Shown here: positions 1 to 8,784 of the stretch, piece by piece
Layout of the letters: each line of letters opens with the position of its first letter
Numbering within the stretch: position 1 is the first letter of the stretch
Assembly (NCBI GenBank): GCA_039654915.1
Contig: CM077593.1
Span: 62,068,501 to 62,132,500 of the forward strand
Reading direction: 5' to 3'
DNA: 64,000 bases
Source of the DNA: Aquilaria yunnanensis
Taxonomy: Eukaryota; Streptophyta; Magnoliopsida; Malvales; Thymelaeaceae
Program-made: the position numbers and the translations under genes
Notes under the pieces: generated by a model
The model's input: the letters and a program-made list of their open reading frames with translations, nothing else
Database searches by the model: none
What the model was told of the DNA's origin: nothing

Positions 1-993
1 GAATTTTTCTCTCAAGAAAAATGGTGCAAATTGAGTGTAAAATTCGTACTCACAATGGCCAGCCACTAAAGGCTATTTATAGATGACCAAAAGGCACACC
101 TTTACACCAAGAAAGGTGTTCTTTAAGCCAAAGAACACTTCCTTTGGCTAAGGGTCATGTATGGTGGCGAAAATACATGTCTTTTAGCCAAGGAACACTT
201 CCTTTGGCCTATAACCACCCATAACTACCTTATGGGCGAAAATACATGTCTTTTAAGTCAAGGAACACTTCCTTTGGCCTATAACCACCCATAACTACCT
301 TATGGGCGAAAATACATGTCTTTTAAGTCTAAAGGACATCACATTTGGTGCAATAACCACCTCAACAACCTCCATGGCCGAACATACATGTCCTTTAAAG
401 TCAAAGGACATCACTCTTGGTGCTATAAGCACCCTATGGCCGAATATACATGTCCATTCACCCAAGGAACACTTCCTTTGGATGAAAGGACATGTTCTTT
501 TAGCCAAGAGTTATTTCTTTTGATGAAGAGACATACCTTTACACAAAAGATGTGTGTCTTGGTGGTTTTGAGCTAAAAACAAGGTGAGCTGGCACAAAGC
601 TAGCTCAATATGCTACTTATGCACCATTGAGCTCCTTTGAGCTCCAACCTAGCACCATGAACTAAGGTCCAGCTCCAAGAACTGACCTTGAGCTGGAGTT
701 AGCTGCTTTCAGCTGAAGTAAACTGAAGTCCAGCTACACTCAGCTACCAAAAGCTGAAGTGAGCTGACTTGAGCTGAAGTCCAGCTACATTCAGCTACCA
801 TAAGCTGAAGTGAGCTGACTTGAGCTAACTTGAGCTGAAGTCCAGCTACTTTGAGCTACTTATAGCTGAAGTGAGCTGACTTGAGCTAAGGGGAGCTACT
901 TCTAGCTGCCTTAGATACCTTTTCAAGCTATAGTTAGCTCAACGAGCTCAAATCCTATCTTAAAAGGATCTTGGTGCGCCAAGAATTCCAACA
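1..993 (-). mobile_element. Copia LTR, minus orientation, cut by window edge
   Basis: Base 1 matches base 6301 of the complete LTR at 5907-7496, so about 394 bp of this LTR lie outside the window and the full LTR would be about 1387 bp. It ends in CCAACA at 993, the complement of the family's TGTTGG start. It carries the AGCT-rich minisatellite (about 590-930) and a TATA element on the minus strand (CTATAAATAG, about 75-84). The next bases, TAGAG (994-998), belong to a Gypsy-1 LTR and are the likely target-site duplication. Whether this is a solo LTR or one end of a full element cannot be told from here. Confidence 0.9.
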
Positions 994-1329
994 TAGAGCT
1001 CAAAAATCCAGCTTGTGGACACAAAATGCATCAAGAACACTTAAGGTGGCTCAAATGGTGCACTTTGAGTGGTGTCCTTGGTGTCCTTGTTTTGTGGCTT
1101 GTCTAAGCACTCCAGAACTGAGTACCAAGCATATCCATCATCTCCATATGGTGTCTTGAAAGTTCCAGCAGCTCCTTGTGAAGTTCCATGTCCATTCTCC
1201 ATGAAGAAACTTGAAACAAAGCCTTGTAGTGCACTTGAGAGCTCCTTAGCTTTCTTCCTTGTCATAGGTCCACTAGAAACCTTCAATGGGTCCTTGCCTT
1301 CTCCATGTGTGCCTTCCTTGATCATATCA
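994..1329 (-). mobile_element. Gypsy-1 3' LTR, U3 part only
   Basis: This stretch is nearly identical to 5370-5707, 17797-18133 and 62380-62716. It starts on the minus strand with TGATATGATCAAGG at 1329. It abuts reverse transcriptase coding sequence directly, with no polypurine tract or integrase between, so the junction at 1329/1330 marks an internal deletion. The LTR-internal open frame (stop at 1041) is kept in this copy. Confidence 0.88.
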
Positions 1330-3808
1330 TGAGGTGTCCAACATGCTCTTCTAAGTTCTTGCTATATACTAGGATATCATCAAAGTACACAACAACAAAC
1401 TTTCCAATGAAGTCACGCAAGACATGATTCATAAGTCTCATGAAAGTACTAGGAGCATTAGTTAGTCCAAAAGGCATAACTAACCATTCATAAAGTCCAA
1501 ACTTGGTTTTGAAAGCAGTTTTCCATTCATCCCCTTCCCTCATTCTAATTTGATGGTACCCACTTTTTAAATCAATCTTTGAAAACAAAGTAGAACCATG
1601 CAACTCATCAAGCATATCATCAAGTCTAGGAATAGGATGTCTATACTTTACAGTGATCTTGTTGACAGGCCTACAATCCATGCACATGCGCCATGAGCCA
1701 TCCTCCTTTGGCACCAAAAGTACAGGCACGGCACAAGGACTCAAACTTTCCCTCACAAGGCCTTTGTCCAACAACTCCTTTACTTGCTTCTCAATCTCTT
1801 TAGTCTCCTCGGGATTGGTTCTATAGGCTGGCCTATTTGGAATTGGTGCTCCCGGGACTAGGTCTATTTGATGCTCAATGCCTCTAATTGGAGGCAAACC
1901 CCTCGGATCTTCAGGGAAAACATCTTCAAAGTCCTGCAACAAAGACACAACAACACTAGGAAGATGTGTTAGATCATTGACAACAAGTAAAGATTCTTTG
2001 TAAATTAAAAGAAGCACTGGTCTTTGTGCTTGAATGGCTTTCCTCACATCACTCATTTTAGCAATATAGCACTCTTTTTTGCCACTCAACTTCCTCTCAT
2101 TCTTTTCTCTCGGGAACTCTCCACTCTTCTTCCCCTCATGGTCACTCACCTCACTTGTTCTCGCATTTTGTCTCTCGGCTTTCTCCTCTTCACTCTTGCC
2201 CTCAACTTTCCCCTCATTTATTTTTCTCTCAACCTTACTTTGAAGTTTCCTTTGATCCTCCAAAAATTGTTGTGGTGAAAGTGGACTAAGTGTAACCGGT
2301 CTTCCTTCATGGACAAATGAGTGCAAGTTTTTCTCTCCATCATGTATGACCTTCCTGTCAAATTCCCACGGCCTTCCAAGCAAAATATGGCAAGCATGCA
2401 TAGGAACAACATCACAAAGAACTTGATCATGGTATGTATCAATCTTAAAGTGAACCGAAACTTGTTTTACCACTTTTACCTCCCCGGCATCATTCAACCA
2501 TTGAAGCTTATATGGTTGTGGGTGTTTTTTTGTTGGAAGCTTCAATTTCTCCACCATGGTTGAACTTGCTACATTGGTGCAACTCCCTCCATCAACAATG
2601 AGGCTGCACACTTGATCTTTAATTCGACATCTAGTGTGAAAGATGCACTCCCTTTGATTGGCCTCCTCCTTGGCTTGCACACTTAGAGCTCTCCTAGCAA
2701 CAAAAGCAAAGTCACCCTCCTCGGGCTCAAGTGTGTCTTGCTCATCCTCCTCCAATGGTGGGGTCTCCTCCATGGCATCATCCTCCTCGGATGTGATCTC
2801 ACCATCATCTTTGAGAATCATCACCTTTTTGTTAGGACAATCTCTCATGTAGTGCCCCTTGCCTCTACACTTGAAGCACTCAATCTCCCTTGACTTTGGC
2901 ACATCTTTGGGTGGCACCTTGGGTTTGCCTTGTTGAGGCCGAGACATGCTTCCCTTGGTAGCCTCCATTCTTGGCTTTGGTGCCTCCTTGCTCCATGTTC
3001 CCCTCCATGTGGAACTCCCTCCTTGAGCCATCTTGGATGCCTTAGACCTCTTGATGATTCTTTCGGCCTTGGTGGCATGGTGAAGCAAATCCTCCATGTT
3101 GACATATGGCACCATCTCCACTTTGTTGGAAATCTCATGGTTAAGGCCATTTATGAATCTAGCAATGGTAGCCTCCTTATCCTCAATCATATTGGCTCGG
3201 GTTAGTGTCATCTCCAAGTCCTTGTGATAGTCCTCCACACTCCTTTGGCCTTGCACAAGCCTTTGAAGTTTGAGGTGTTGATCTCTATAGTAGTAACTTG
3301 GGACAAATCTCCTTCTCATCATGGCTTTAAGAGCTCTCCATGTATTGATGGGTTCCTCCTCATTCCTCCTCCTAGAAGTGACAACCTGGTTCCACCATAC
3401 AAGAGCATAATCAGTGAATTCAATAGTAGCCAATTTAACTTTCTTTTCCTCAGAATAGTGATGGCACTCAAACACCATCTCAATCTTTTGCTCCCACTCT
3501 CAATATGCATCCGGATCACTCCTCCCTTGAAAAGGTGGAATGGACAATTTGATGGAGCTTAGATTGTTGTCCTCCCTTGGCTCCCCCCTCCTTGGAAGCC
3601 CATGGTCATGCCAATGCCCTTCTTCCTCCTCGGGTTCTTCTCTCCTTGGACCTCTCCTTGGTTGCAAGATGGGATTTGGTCTCCTTGGCAACCTCAAGTC
3701 AATGTCTTCAATCCTCCCAACAAGCCTATTGAGAGTTTCTTGAAGCTCTCTCATGGTTGGCTCATCATTGTGTCTCACTTCCATCCTCCTATCCTCTTGG
3801 CCCTCCAT
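1330..3808 (-). pseudogene. gag-pol: Gypsy-1 gag-pol, truncated after the RT catalytic motif
   Basis: The frame starts at 3808 (MEGQEDRR) with an acidic, proline-rich N-terminus. An in-frame TGA at 3500-3502 falls just before the gag core, and the same frame resumes and stays open to 1322. After the stop come a gag capsid-like region, a CCHC zinc knuckle (CFKCRGKGHYMRDC, about 2840-2885), an aspartic protease-like motif (VDGGSCTN, about 2580-2605), an acidic and basic linker, and reverse transcriptase with MPFGLTNAP (about 1460-1490) and YFDDILVYS (about 1360-1388). The frame then runs into the LTR and stops at 1322. A full chromovirus polyprotein also has RNase H and integrase, which are deleted here. 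One nonsense codon plus the deletion make it non-functional. Confidence 0.9.
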
Positions 3809-4706
3809 ACTCCTAAAAATTCAAAGATCCTCACAAACAGTCACCTCACGTGTTTCACTCAAAAGATGAACACTCAAACACTCAATTTGTTAGTGAGATA
3901 TTGCTATTCAAAGAGTTCTCAAAAGTTCTAAGAAAACTATCCTCAAAGCACACAAGAAAACTTGAATTTTTGAAGAACTATTTTGACTCCAAAAGAGGTG
4001 GGCTAAACAAGCTTTAAAAGACTCTAGGAAGCCCTTGCAATTGATGATTACAAGAACTACAAAGAAAGCTTTTTGGCTTAAAAACAATGGGATAGGTTTT
4101 GGGGCGCAAAACTTTCAACACTTTGAGAAAACTTCTTTTTTTTGCAAGCTCTTTTCTTTTCTTTTCTTTGCTCTTTCTTTTTCTTTTCTTTTCCTTCCTT
4201 TTTTTTTCCTCCTTTTTTTTTTTTTTTGCTTGCTGTTTTGATGCTAACCAAATGTTCTCCTTGAAACTCCTTGCTGCCAAAGACAAAAAGTTAGAATTCT
4301 TTTCGGCCAAGACAAGAAAACTAGTGAAATTGGCACAATTTGATGCAACTTTTTGATACCAAAAATTCCTGAACTTGGATCCTTCTTTTTTTGAAGTTTT
4401 CTGGACTGTATGATGCTGGAAACAATGAAAACAAAAGAGATTAATATGGCTGGACACGAAACAGAAAGATAAGAATTAGACAAGAACAAATGAATGGAAA
4501 CCGAGAATACTAGGTGACATGGATTGACTTATTTTTGTTGTTTTTGTGATTTTCGAACTTGAACAAGGGTGGAATAAAAAGAACAGACCTGAAACAAGAA
4601 GAAAACAGATTAAAACAGAGAATTAAAACACAAAAATTACAGGACAAAATTGAAAGAAAAACGAAGGGAAACAAGAACACAAGATATGTCCTTCAATGGA
4701 ACTTGT
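3809..4706 (-). other. Gypsy-1 5' leader with long purine tract
   Basis: This is untranslated sequence between the primer site and gag. From about 4130 to 4232 the plus strand is almost pure pyrimidine, so the element's sense RNA has a stretch of about 100 nt of A and G. I see no conserved open frame or RNA gene here. The ORFs on either strand across this low-complexity stretch look like composition artefacts. Confidence 0.7.
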
Positions 4707-4719
4707 GGCTTTGATACCA
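4707..4719 (-). promoter_or_regulatory. Primer-binding site (initiator Met tRNA), Gypsy-1
   Basis: On the minus strand this reads TGGTATCAAAGCC, two bases after the end of the 5' LTR. It matches the 3' end of plant initiator-Met tRNA except for one A/G change relative to TGGTATCAGAGC. It would prime minus-strand cDNA synthesis. Confidence 0.88.
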
Positions 4720-4721
4720 AC

Positions 4722-5707
4722 TGATGCGAACCCCGATGGTATAAAGACCATGAAACGCGCCCAAGATGTTTTTCAAGCTCCACAAGACATCAAAGAGACT
4801 AGGTTTAAAACCCCCACCCCTAATCAACCTGTGATTAGAAATGAGAAGTATAGAACTCCAAGAACACAAGCACACTTGTGCACCAAGGCAGTCCACAAAG
4901 AACCAAAGAGAAAACCTCTCCAAAGAGCAATATTATTTCGAAATTTTTCTGTATGTTTACATCCAGAATATGTGCCTTTATATAGACCTAAACTAGGGTT
5001 AAAATCTGGGCAAGATTCGCAGCCTAAATCCCTTAGGAATCCTAGATACAAAGACATAGGAAATCCTAGTCAAATTAGGACTCTAATTCCTAGTTTGAAC
5101 AAGTTTAATGAATGCAGCGTATGCCACTTGTCCAAAACGATTTAAAACTATTCCATAGCCTAAATAACTTCCTAAATAATGTATCTAAATAGGATTTGAA
5201 CGAAAATAAAATATAAATACAAGATTAAACCCAAAAACTCCCAAATAGCCTTTTTGGGCGCATTTTGGGCACTTTAATGTTCTCTCTTGTATCTTCAGCT
5301 CCAAGCTTGAATCTTTGAGTTCCAATGGCATGAATCTTCATCTTAGATGTGGTAATGAAGGTCTGGAAATTTAGAGCTAAAAAATCCAGCTTGTGGACAC
5401 AAAATGCAATAAGAACACTTAAGGTGACTCAAATGGTGCACTTTGAGTGTTGCCCTTGATGTCCTTGTTTTGAGACTTGTCTAAGCACTCCAGAATTGAG
5501 AACCAAGCATGTCCATCATTTCCATATGGTGTCTTGAAAGTTCCAGCAGCTCCTTGTGAAGTTTCATGTCCATTCTCCATGAAGAAACTTGAAACAAAGC
5601 CTTGTAGTGCACTTGAGAGCTCCTTAGCTTTCTTCCTTGTCATAGGTCCACTAGAAACCTTCAATGGGTCCTTGCCTTCTCCATGTGTGCCTTCCTTGAT
5701 CATATCA
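4722..5707 (-). mobile_element. Gypsy-1 5' LTR (986 bp)
   Basis: The LTR is bounded by TGATGCG (4722) and CATATCA (5707), that is TGATATG...CGCATCA on the sense strand. It has the same 986-bp length as the solo LTRs at 17148-18133 and 61731-62716. A TATA-like TATATAAA lies on the minus strand at 4977-4984. An open frame beginning at the LTR edge (5707 down to 5419) encodes a peptide with GPMTRKKAKELSSALQGF, which resembles the tail of Gypsy polyproteins. Satellite follows directly at 5708. Confidence 0.92.
4977..4984 (-). promoter_or_regulatory. TATA box of Gypsy-1 LTR promoter
   Basis: TATATAAA on the minus strand, kept at the equivalent place in the other copies (near 17400, 38310 and 61985). 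The position fits a U3/R promoter. No transcript data are available. Confidence 0.6.
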
Positions 5708-5906
5708 GAATGTTTCCATTTCATTCCAAACAACTTGTGAATGTTTACATTTCATTCGAAACAAGCTGTGAAGAATTCCATTTCATTCTAAACAAGTTGT
5801 GAATGTTTCCATTTCATTCCAAACAAGTTGTGAAGCTTTCCATTTCATTCCAAAACATGTTGTGAATGTTTCCATTTCATTCCGAACAAGTTGTGAATGT
5901 TTCCAT
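5708..5906 (+). repeat. 31-bp satellite, short block between Gypsy-1 and Copia
   Basis: About six diverged 31-bp monomers. The consensus core is GTTTCCATTTCATTCC followed by AAACAAGTTGTGAAT. The last five bases (TCCAT, 5902-5906) are the left target-site duplication of the Copia element that follows. Confidence 0.92.
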
Positions 5907-6470
5907 TGAAGATTTTCAGGATCTCAATAATAACATACTCTTATGTTATTCATTTGTGTATATGCCACATGCATATAAGTTTTCCATACATATTGTCTCA
6001 AAAAACAATATCTAGCATGCTATTTGAGTTCAACATGAATATAGACATACTTATCCAGTCAAACAAACTTAGCATGCCACTAAGATCATTCATAAAACTT
6101 AAATCCTTAGCATGCTACTAAAGCAAGAAAGGATGCGTACCTTCCTTTTTGATAGTCTTGTGCCGAAAAGGAAAAGGAAGGACTTGATCTTAGAGATACG
6201 CCTTGAGGCTTGAATTGAGATGAAGAATCTCAATGTAATTTCACCCACAATGCTCTAAGAAAGTGTCTAATATTTCGGCTCTTTAAAGGAATGAAAGGAG
6301 GAATTTTTCTCTCAAGAAAAATGGTGCAAATTGAGTGTAAAATTCGTACTCTCAATGGCCAGCCACTAAAGGCTATTTATAGATGACCAAAAGGCACACC
6401 TTTACACCAAGAAAGGTGTCCTTTAAGCCAAAGAACACTTCCTTTGGCTAAGGGTCATGTATGGTGGCGA

Positions 6471-6620
6471 AAATACATGTCTTTTAGCCAAGGAACACTT
6501 CCTTTGGCCTATAACCACCCATAACTACCTTATGGGCGAAAATACATGTCTTTTAAGTCAAGGAACACTTCCTTTGGCCTATAACCACCCATAACTACCT
6601 TATGGGCGAAAATACATGTC
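6471..6620 (-). repeat. 70-bp tandem repeat in Copia U3 with a repeated palindrome
   Basis: Two 70-bp units contain ACATGTATTTTCGCC and the inverted repeat AAGGAA-CAC-TTCCTT. The palindrome recurs at about 6429, 6489, 6560 and 6766 in this LTR and in all other LTRs of the family. It lies upstream of the TATA box in the sense orientation, so it could be a promoter element. That role is inference. Confidence 0.7.
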
Positions 6621-6884
6621 TTTTAAGTCTAAAGGACATCACATTTGGTGCAATAACCACCTCAACCACCTCCATGGCCGAACATACATGTCCTTTAAAG
6701 TCAAAGGACATCACTCTTGGTGCTATAAGCACCCTATGGCTGAATATACATGTCCATTCACCCAAGGAACACTTCCTTTGGATGAAAGGACATGTTCTTT
6801 TAGCCAAGAGTTATTTCTTTTGATGAAGAGACATACCTTTACACAAAAGATGTGTCTCTTGGTGGTTTTGACCTAAAAACAAGG

Positions 6885-7440
6885 TGAGCTGGCACAAAGC
6901 TAGCTCAATATGCTACTTATGCACCATTGAGCTCCTTTGAGCTCCAACCTAGCACCATGAACTAAGGTCCAGCTCCAAGAACTGACCTTGAGCTGGAGTT
7001 AGCTGCTTTCAGCTGAAGTAAACTGAAGTCCAGCTACACTCAGCTACCAAAAGCTGAAGTGAGCTGACTTGAGCTGAAGTCCAGCTACATTCAGCTACCA
7101 TAAGCTGAAGTGAGCTGACTTGAGCTTACTTGAGCTAACTTGAGCTGAAGTCCAGCTACATTCAGCTACCATAAGCTGAAGTGAGCTGACTTGAGCTGAA
7201 GTCCAGCTACATTCAGCTACCATAAGCTGAAGTGAGCTGACTTGAGCTGACTTGAGCTAACTTGAGCTGAAGTCCAGCTACATTCAGCTACCATAAGCTG
7301 AAGTGAGCTGACTTGAGCTGACTTGAGCTAACTTGAGCTGAAGTCCAGCTACTTTGAGCTACTTATAGCTGAAGTGAGCTGACTTGAGCTAAGGGGAGCT
7401 ACTTCTAGCTGCCTTAGATACCTTTTCAAGCTATAGTTAG
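6885..7440 (-). repeat. AGCT-rich minisatellite in Copia U3
   Basis: AGCT tetramers occur about every 10 bp. Larger units of 51 bp (7150 to 7201) or 71 bp (7201 to 7272) differ by added 10-bp GAGCTGACTT or GAGCTAACTT sub-units. Copy number varies between LTRs and accounts for their length differences. Equivalent tracts lie at about 590-930, 14090-14440, 27900-28400, 28760-29190, 33080-33560, 46800-47260, 59050-59400 and 60560-61040. Confidence 0.85.
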
Positions 7441-7496
7441 CTCAACGAGCTCAAATCCTATCTTAAAAGGATCTTGGTGCGCCAAGAATTCCAACA

Positions 7497-7509
7497 AACT
7501 CCCACTCGC
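7497..7509 (-). promoter_or_regulatory. Polypurine tract of the Copia element
   Basis: On the minus strand GAGTGGGAGTT lies immediately before the 3' LTR start TGTTGG. This is the expected place for plus-strand priming. A second similar purine run (GAGTGGGAG) lies about 35 bp further inside. Confidence 0.7.
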
Positions 7510-8784
7510 ACTAAGATGCTTTTAAAACTCCCAGCTCCCACTCAAAACAAAACTCCTTAATCCTTATAGCCCAAATAATCTAGACACTTCTACATATATA
7601 GAGTTGTGGGTGCGACCTCAAGGCACACACACTAAGTCTCTTCTATTGAGGTTGTTAGACTCTCAATAGAAGATTGTCCTCTCCTCATAGTTTGAACTTC
7701 TTCAAACCTTCCTTGAACACATCAAGTACAAGTGTGTTGCTTAAACACATCAAGCTTTCTTGAACACATCAAGTTTTTCTTGAACACATCAAGTTTTGCC
7801 TTTCAGACCCCAGACATATGATACACTTCTTAATCACAATCAGTCTCTTTCTCTGAATTTCAACTCCTTGAAATCCATGATTGTATTAAGCATTGTGTAC
7901 TCATTTAAATCACAATTCAATCTATCATACTACTCACAGTAATATGTGGGCCCAAGATTGAATTTAGTGAACGTGTACCATCTTAATGTCTTTCCTTTGA
8001 GCTTCAACTACTTAGGTCAATGAATTAACATGATCACCCAAAAGGAGGATACTCCAGTCTCATTTCTCTAAGACCTTCGACAACCAATCAAAGTGATCAT
8101 AATTAACTCAACTTCCTAATAGCAAGCTATAGTCACTAAGAGTCTGATTTGAAGAATCTCACACTAAGCAAGAACAGAGACAACTTGCTTAAATTCTTCT
8201 ATGGTCGTATTTCATGGTCATGGAACACTTGGAAACACATCCATTAAAGTTCCAGAATACACTTCTAAGGTGTTTTACTCATGTCACTCCCACTTGGAGT
8301 GATCTCCATTCCAATTGAGGAGTGTGTCATTTCTCCCTCTTAAAACACCATTAAGTGTACTCCTCTTAACATATAAAAGGAGGACATGTCAATAACCATG
8401 AAATTTCTCCATGTAAGCCCTTGCTTACATCTAACATAGGCTAGGATGTATGAAAGGTCATACAAACTGAATGCACCAAAGCATTGAACCTTGATTACTC
8501 ATAATCTAGGCGACCATGAAAGGCTAAAGTGTCATGTGTTGGAGCATGACTCCCACTTAAATGTACCATTCATTTAAGTCTTTAGCCAGTCTCATCCTTA
8601 ATCTTACACAAAGATCAAGGGCGAATGACTCGTGTGAGAAAGTCATTCTCTACCTATGTTTGACATGTTCATTTGTTCGTTGTGTTTTCTAAAATTGAAC
8701 TGATTATTTCATAAAATAATCTATATTATCACAAAAATAATACTTAACATGTGTGACACCAAAGAGGTGAAGTACATCCAACAT
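7510..8784 (-). other. Copia 3' untranslated region (about 1.3 kb)
   Basis: This is non-coding sequence between the pol stop and the polypurine tract. There is no envelope-like or other long open frame on either strand. It contains short repeats of CATCAAG with TTCTTGAACACAT near 7705-7800. I cannot assign a function. Confidence 0.7.

Larger units (their letters stand above)
994..5707 (-). mobile_element. Gypsy-1: chromovirus-like Ty3/Gypsy element with internal deletion, minus strand
   Basis: Read on the minus strand the order is 5' LTR (4722-5707), initiator-Met primer site (4707-4719), leader, gag, protease, part of reverse transcriptase, then directly the start of the 3' LTR (1329 down to 994). 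The rest of reverse transcriptase, RNase H, integrase and the polypurine tract are missing. The 3' LTR is cut at 994 by the Copia LTR. The element lies in the 31-bp satellite, which starts at 5708. The gag and protease style and the TGAT...ATCA LTR ends suggest a chromovirus, possibly CRM-like. The diagnostic integrase C-terminus is absent, so the clade is inference. Confidence 0.85.
5907..7496 (-). mobile_element. Copia 3' LTR (1590 bp)
   Basis: It runs from TGAAGATTTTCAGG (plus-strand reading) to AATTCCAACA, that is TGTTGG...CTTCA on the sense strand. It is about 203 bp longer than its partner LTR, mostly from extra units of the AGCT minisatellite at about 7120-7330. Confidence 0.95.

Noticed and set aside
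302..576. Repeated ORFs of 70-86 aa in every Copia LTR (plus strand at 302-576 and 6602-6876, minus strand at 47270-47544)
   Set aside because: They lie in the tandem U3 repeat region and are kept only because the LTR copies are young and similar. Overlapping frames on both strands are open alike, which is not how a real gene behaves.
4014..4457. 147-aa minus-strand ORF with a long lysine/glutamate run
   Set aside because: The run is simply the translated purine tract of the Gypsy-1 leader. The rest has no similarity I recognise.
5897..6121. 74-aa ORF at the U5 end of Copia LTRs (also 13108-13323, 26912-27136)
   Set aside because: It is antisense to the LTR, AT-rich and starts in flanking satellite in two copies. 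There are no recognisable motifs.
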